Assembly (NCBI RefSeq): GCF_049532895.1 | Contig: NZ_CP064031.1 | Coordinates: forward strand, 2,604,001-2,668,000 | Source of the DNA: Dyella_B acidisoli | GTDB taxonomy: Bacteria; Pseudomonadota; Gammaproteobacteria; Xanthomonadales; Rhodanobacteraceae | Length of the DNA stretch: 64,000 nt | Reading direction: 5' to 3' | Shown: positions 60,503-64,000 of the stretch, piece after piece | Position numbering within the stretch: the first letter of the stretch is position 1 | Layout: every line of letters begins with the position of its first letter | Notes under the pieces: generated by a model | What the model saw: the letters and a program-made list of their open reading frames with translations, nothing else | Told to the model about the DNA's origin: nothing | Database searches by the model: none | Translations under genes and position numbers: made by a program

Positions 60503-62079
60503 GCAGTCACCTCGATCACAGCCAGCGGCCAGTGCGCTGGTTCGCTGCCCAAACCGGCCGCACTAGCGATGCGCGCACGCGCGTCATCGCAAGAAGGCAT
60601 GGCCAGTGCGCGCGCATACACATCGGGCGGAAGCTGCACCAAGCTTTGCGTAACCATCAGCAGCAGGCGATCGCCCTCCTCCACCGCGCAAACCACTTCG
60701 TCGCACAATGGTTCGGTCGGACCGCCCAGGCCGGAAGCCACCGGCGCGGCGCGCGTGAACAGCAGGTCGTCGAATTCACCGCCCAAGGCGTCGCCGCCTC
60801 CCTCTGCCACAGCTGCACCGGTTGCAAACAGTGATTGCAGACTGCCACCGCGCCAATGCCATGCTGCTGCCGTGCCGATGCGCAGCAGATTGGCCCAGCG
60901 ACGGGTGATGTGTACGGCGATCACTGAGCCGTCTTCGGTCACTGGATTGATCAAGTCTTCGCTGCGGTCGCGCAACGAGGGATGCAGTGCGAGCAGACGT
61001 TGACGCAACATCTGCAAACCGCCGGTGAGATGCTCGGCGTCCAGTTCGTGTGCGATTTTGTTGGCCGCAGCGGCGGCCTGCCTGCGCGGATCGTGCCCGC
61101 CTTCGTCCGCCGCCACCACAGCCAGCGCAACGTCGCCGCGATAGACCGTGGACGCGCTGCCGTTTGCCTTGGGCTCGCTCTCGTCGGTCGTGCCGGAAGC
61201 TACCGCCATGGATACTGGCGGCACCAGATCGGCAAACAGTTCGCTTAGGTCATCGGGCAACAGCTGCTGCGATGGTGCTGGCGTTGCGACATGAGAGGCC
61301 ACCGATACGTGCGCAGCATGATGAGGATGATGATGCGGCGACGGCGGCTCTTCGAACACACCCAGCGATTGCCAGCCTTCATCTGCATAATCTGCATCGA
61401 GAAAGCCTGCATATGCCGCTGGCTGCGGTAAGCCACGCGTAACCAGCACGCTGGCCGGCACATGACCACCACCTTGCGTCCACCACAAGCACCAGCCATT
61501 GCCGCTGGTGCTGATGCGTGTCCACAGATCGGCAAGAAAAGCACTATCGCTACGCATACGCGGCAACGGTAACCGCCATTGCACCGCGTTCCACCAGGCG
61601 ATGTGCTCCACGCCGTGCACATGCGTGCCGGCAGGCGCAGTCATCGGCATGTCGGCCAGCGCGAGCAGTTGTGTGTCGAACGCTTCCACGCCAAGAGCTG
61701 CAGCCTGCGCAGCTATATGCACATGTTCGATTGCGGAGAACCACGCATCGCCATCGCGTAGCACATGCGCGACGTTCGCCATGTCATCCCAAGGCGTGGC
61801 AATCACCATCGGAAAACTGCGACCGACGCGATCGTTCGCCGGCCCCATCACGCCGACCCACGCAGCGTCTGTGCATACGCCCGGCGACAACAGAAAGCGC
61901 CAGGCCGGGCTGCTGCGATACGCGTGCTGCCATGCGTCGCCCAGCGCGACCTTGCTTTCGTTCACCGCACGCTCGAAGTGCCGATCCCAGGCTTCCACGA
62001 AAGTCGACGGCAGACGTCGCTGGACGAAATCGCCCGCGCCCGGAAGCTTGCCGAAGAAACCCGCCCCTGTCGGATCCAT
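60499..62079 (-). CDS. tagF: T6SS regulator TagF with C-terminal PP2C-like domain
   Basis: A 526-residue protein. Residues 1-240 are a TagF/ImpM domain (GFFGKLPGAGDFVQRRLPS, SPGVCTDAAWVGVMGPANDRVGRSFPM, FLADLWTRIS), a post-translational repressor of T6SS in other species. A His-rich linker (PHHHPHHAAH) follows. Residues about 315-526 follow a PP2C-type order (GDVALAVVAADEGGHD, ALHPSLRDRSEDLI, LRIGTAAAWHWRGGSL, LLLMVTQSLVQL, ARIAS) but lack the DGxGG-type metal site (DEGGHD instead) and other acidic residues, so this half is probably inactive. TagF-PppA fusions are known in Agrobacterium; here an intact PppA is separately encoded next door. Confidence 0.9.
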   Translation of the reverse strand: MDPTGAGFFGKLPGAGDFVQRRLPSTFVEAWDRHFERAVNESKVALGDAWQHAYRSSPAWRFLLSPGVCTDAAWVGVMGPANDRVGRSFPMVIATPWDDMANVAHVLRDGDAWFSAIEHVHIAAQAAALGVEAFDTQLLALADMPMTAPAGTHVHGVEHIAWWNAVQWRLPLPRMRSDSAFLADLWTRISTSGNGWCLWWTQGGGHVPASVLVTRGLPQPAAYAGFLDADYADEGWQSLGVFEEPPSPHHHPHHAAHVSVASHVATPAPSQQLLPDDLSELFADLVPPVSMAVASGTTDESEPKANGSASTVYRGDVALAVVAADEGGHDPRRQAAAAANKIAHELDAEHLTGGLQMLRQRLLALHPSLRDRSEDLINPVTEDGSVIAVHITRRWANLLRIGTAAAWHWRGGSLQSLFATGAAVAEGGGDALGGEFDDLLFTRAAPVASGLGGPTEPLCDEVVCAVEEGDRLLLMVTQSLVQLPPDVYARALAMPSCDDARARIASAAGLGSEPAHWPLAVIEVTA

Positions 62080-62085
62080 GCCGCC

Positions 62086-64000
62086 TTATCCTCCGCACCT
62101 GAAACGCTGCACAGCGTTATTAAGGAAAGGATTCTTCAAGTTGTCGGCTTGCACCGTCACTTTGGCGACATGGCCGCCGAAGTTGAACGTAGCCAGGTAA
62201 CGCAGATCCGATTGCCGCTGCAGATTCGCGGCCTGCATCGCATGGAAGAACGCCCAATCACCCTGATAATCGAATGTGCTGAGCAGGTTACCGCTGCTAT
62301 CCCATGCGGAAATCGTCACGTGACCGGGCTGCGGTCCCGGCCATTTCATGCCCATGCTGCTTACACCGCCCGCCTGGTATTCGAACTTTTGCCCGTCGAC
62401 GGTCACCGCGAACTTGCCGATACCCGCATCCAACGATGGCGCCACCAAGGTGAAATCCACCTCCGGCGTGGCGCCGTTGTTGCGGAAATACATCTGCTTG
62501 ATGGTGTCGGCCAGCTGCATCTGCGCCAGCATGCCGGGCGAGCCGCTCACCGCGCCCGGGCCACTCTTCCACTTCCAGGTGGCACCGCTGGCGTCGACCA
62601 GCTTGTCCAACGTCTGCTTGTAGAAGCTGTCGAAGCGTCCGCCGTAACCAAACATCTCGCCGAAGTTCTGCAGCGGAATGTCCTGAGCACTATTGGGCGC
62701 GAAGGGATAACGGCCGCGCGTGAAGCTGGCGCAATCCTTGCCGACGCCCTGTTGAAACGCGTCGCCCAGCGCACCAGTGGTGCTGGTGGCGACCAGTGCT
62801 TCGCTCTTGCCGGTCAATGCGGCCACCCAACCCGTTACTGGCGGCGGCAACTGCGCGGCCTCCTGCTGCGCCATCAGCAATTGCGGATTGGGTTGTCCAG
62901 CAGCATTGCTGAAGTCGTTCATCGTCAGCAGGTTCTTGCTTAGCTGATCGAGCACGCTCAAGGTGTGATCAATCGGCGTGCTGCCAGGTGCACCTTCAGT
63001 CAGCTTGTCGAGCGTATCGAAGTGCGCGCTGATCTCGTCACCAGGCTTGGCGGCAACCTTCGCCTCTCCGCTTCCATTGACGCCCGCATTGGCCAGTGCA
63101 CGCATGACTGCGCTCTGCTCGGCCCGCTTTTCCGCCACCTTCTTCAGCGCGCCTTCCGCCTTGTCGGCATCAGTTGCCGGTGGCGCGCGCATCAGGTCGT
63201 GCGTGTTGTCGCGCACCAGTGCGAGCAGTGATTTCAGCGGCGAACTGGGGCCGGATAGCTTGGCCGCCGTTGCGCTGGCATCCTGGATGTTTGCGATGGG
63301 CTGCAGCTGCAGATCGTTGAGCAGTTCGTCCCAGACCTTGATGTAATCAGTCTCGTACAGCGCCAGCACCTGTTGCGCGAGCTTGGCCTGGCGAATCGCA
63401 TCGATCTTGCCGGTGCCAAACACCCAATCATCCTGCGTGAATTGCTTAACCGCTTGCTCGATACCCTTGTTCACCTGCATCGCAAACACGGGTTGCGTGT
63501 AGAGCGCTGGGATCGGCTCCGACAACGCTACCCCACTGCGTCGGCGGAACACGTTGCCGAGCAAACCTAGCTCCTTGTCCAGTTGCAGCGGCGGATTGTC
63601 GGCATTGTCCGCGTTGAGCTTCATGCTGCCGTAGATCAGCGTGGAAAGATCCGCGGTGCGCAGCGTGCTGCGCGCCTGCTCCACCATCGCATCATCCAGA
63701 TGGATGGCTCGCAGTTGCCCTGGTTCGCTGACCAACGCGTGGAAGTGCTTGTCGAGTGCCTTCTGCAGCACCGGATCTTCCGGGAAGATCTTGCGCCATT
63801 CGATATCCGTGAGCGCCACCAATTGGTCCGCGTTCTGATGCTGCGGCTCGCCGAGCATCAGGTAGCCCTTCAAGTAGTAATACAGCGCTTGCGGATCGCT
63901 GGCACTACTGGTCAAGCCCGTACGGAACTGCGAAGCCACGCCTGGCAGTAGCAACCCGTTGAGTTCGCGCACATACGCTTCGTGCACTTCATTGCCGACC
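62086..64000 (-). CDS. tssM: T6SS membrane-complex protein TssM (IcmF), C-terminal part
   Basis: At least 638 residues of the periplasmic C-terminal half of TssM; the frame is still open at the right edge, so the N-terminal membrane and NTPase parts lie outside the window. Typical features: LSTLIYGSMKLNADNADNPP, repeated helical core (SALVRDNTHDLMRAPP-like), DCASFTRGRYPFAPNSAQDIPLQNFGEMFGYGGRFDSFY and the terminal beta domain with FDYQGDWAFFHAMQAANL. TssM links the inner-membrane complex to the outer-membrane lipoprotein TssJ. Its stop is seven bases before tagF. Confidence 0.93.
   Translation of the reverse strand, partial: VGNEVHEAYVRELNGLLLPGVASQFRTGLTSSASDPQALYYYLKGYLMLGEPQHQNADQLVALTDIEWRKIFPEDPVLQKALDKHFHALVSEPGQLRAIHLDDAMVEQARSTLRTADLSTLIYGSMKLNADNADNPPLQLDKELGLLGNVFRRRSGVALSEPIPALYTQPVFAMQVNKGIEQAVKQFTQDDWVFGTGKIDAIRQAKLAQQVLALYETDYIKVWDELLNDLQLQPIANIQDASATAAKLSGPSSPLKSLLALVRDNTHDLMRAPPATDADKAEGALKKVAEKRAEQSAVMRALANAGVNGSGEAKVAAKPGDEISAHFDTLDKLTEGAPGSTPIDHTLSVLDQLSKNLLTMNDFSNAAGQPNPQLLMAQQEAAQLPPPVTGWVAALTGKSEALVATSTTGALGDAFQQGVGKDCASFTRGRYPFAPNSAQDIPLQNFGEMFGYGGRFDSFYKQTLDKLVDASGATWKWKSGPGAVSGSPGMLAQMQLADTIKQMYFRNNGATPEVDFTLVAPSLDAGIGKFAVTVDGQKFEYQAGGVSSMGMKWPGPQPGHVTISAWDSSGNLLSTFDYQGDWAFFHAMQAANLQRQSDLRYLATFNFGGHVAKVTVQADNLKNPFLNNAVQRFRCGG

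Overview
The window looks like chromosomal DNA of a gammaproteobacterium of the order Xanthomonadales, most likely a Rhodanobacteraceae member (Dyella/Frateuria/Luteibacter type). This is inferred from moderately high GC, very tight ATGA-overlapping operons, dispersed double-hairpin REP elements, a xanthomonad-style giant inverted repeat, and the gene content (ECF operon, GH74 and GH51 enzymes, type VI secretion). I saw no rRNA, tRNA, CRISPR or prophage.

Layout. 1-1860: an ECF sigma factor operon (sigma, small membrane protein, secreted beta-sandwich protein, decayed membrane protein). 1976-2770: a lone type II thioesterase. 3004-6190: a two-gene signalling operon (receiver plus degenerate HD-GYP regulator, then an MHYT histidine kinase). 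6392-7588: a secreted beta-helix gene broken by a nonsense codon; its intact paralogue lies at 18197-19336. 7617-8212: terminator, REP element and a giant inverted repeat. 8305-16525: an OmpR/EnvZ-type pair followed by a complete RND efflux operon. 16529-17917 and 28512-29900: two copies of one IS1111-group insertion sequence, each placed at the same base of a REP element. 19587-22813: a five-gene operon of Roadblock, GTPase, winged-helix, Roadblock-like and ABC-ATPase/phosphatase fusion proteins. It resembles the actinobacterial conservon and is the strongest candidate for an undescribed system.

23099-24945: a Met/His-rich periplasmic protein, a membrane protein and a small orphan protein. 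25134-34385: a stress/low-oxygen island with three universal stress proteins, an OmpR regulator with a soluble hybrid kinase, a Crp/Fnr regulator, a GNAT acetyltransferase and a flavin disulfide reductase; two FNR-like palindromes sit in its divergent intergenic regions. 34798-39746: GH74 xyloglucanase, lipoprotein and GH51 arabinofuranosidase, pointing to plant cell-wall polysaccharide use. 39914-41047: an RMD1/DUF155 membrane protein. 41280-42323: T6SS tssA. 42370-54834: a two-partner secretion locus (TpsB, a 3091-residue TpsA adhesin and a third exported protein). 55158-55765: a Tse2/Tsi2-like toxin-immunity pair. 55830-64000: T6SS regulatory genes (ppkA, pppA, tagF) and the C-terminal part of tssM, which runs off the right edge.

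Together the window describes a surface- and environment-facing lifestyle: envelope stress sensing, efflux, plant polymer degradation, contact-dependent secretion and adhesion. It is interspersed with REP elements that serve as landing sites for the IS. All function calls are from reading the sequence; no database search was run.
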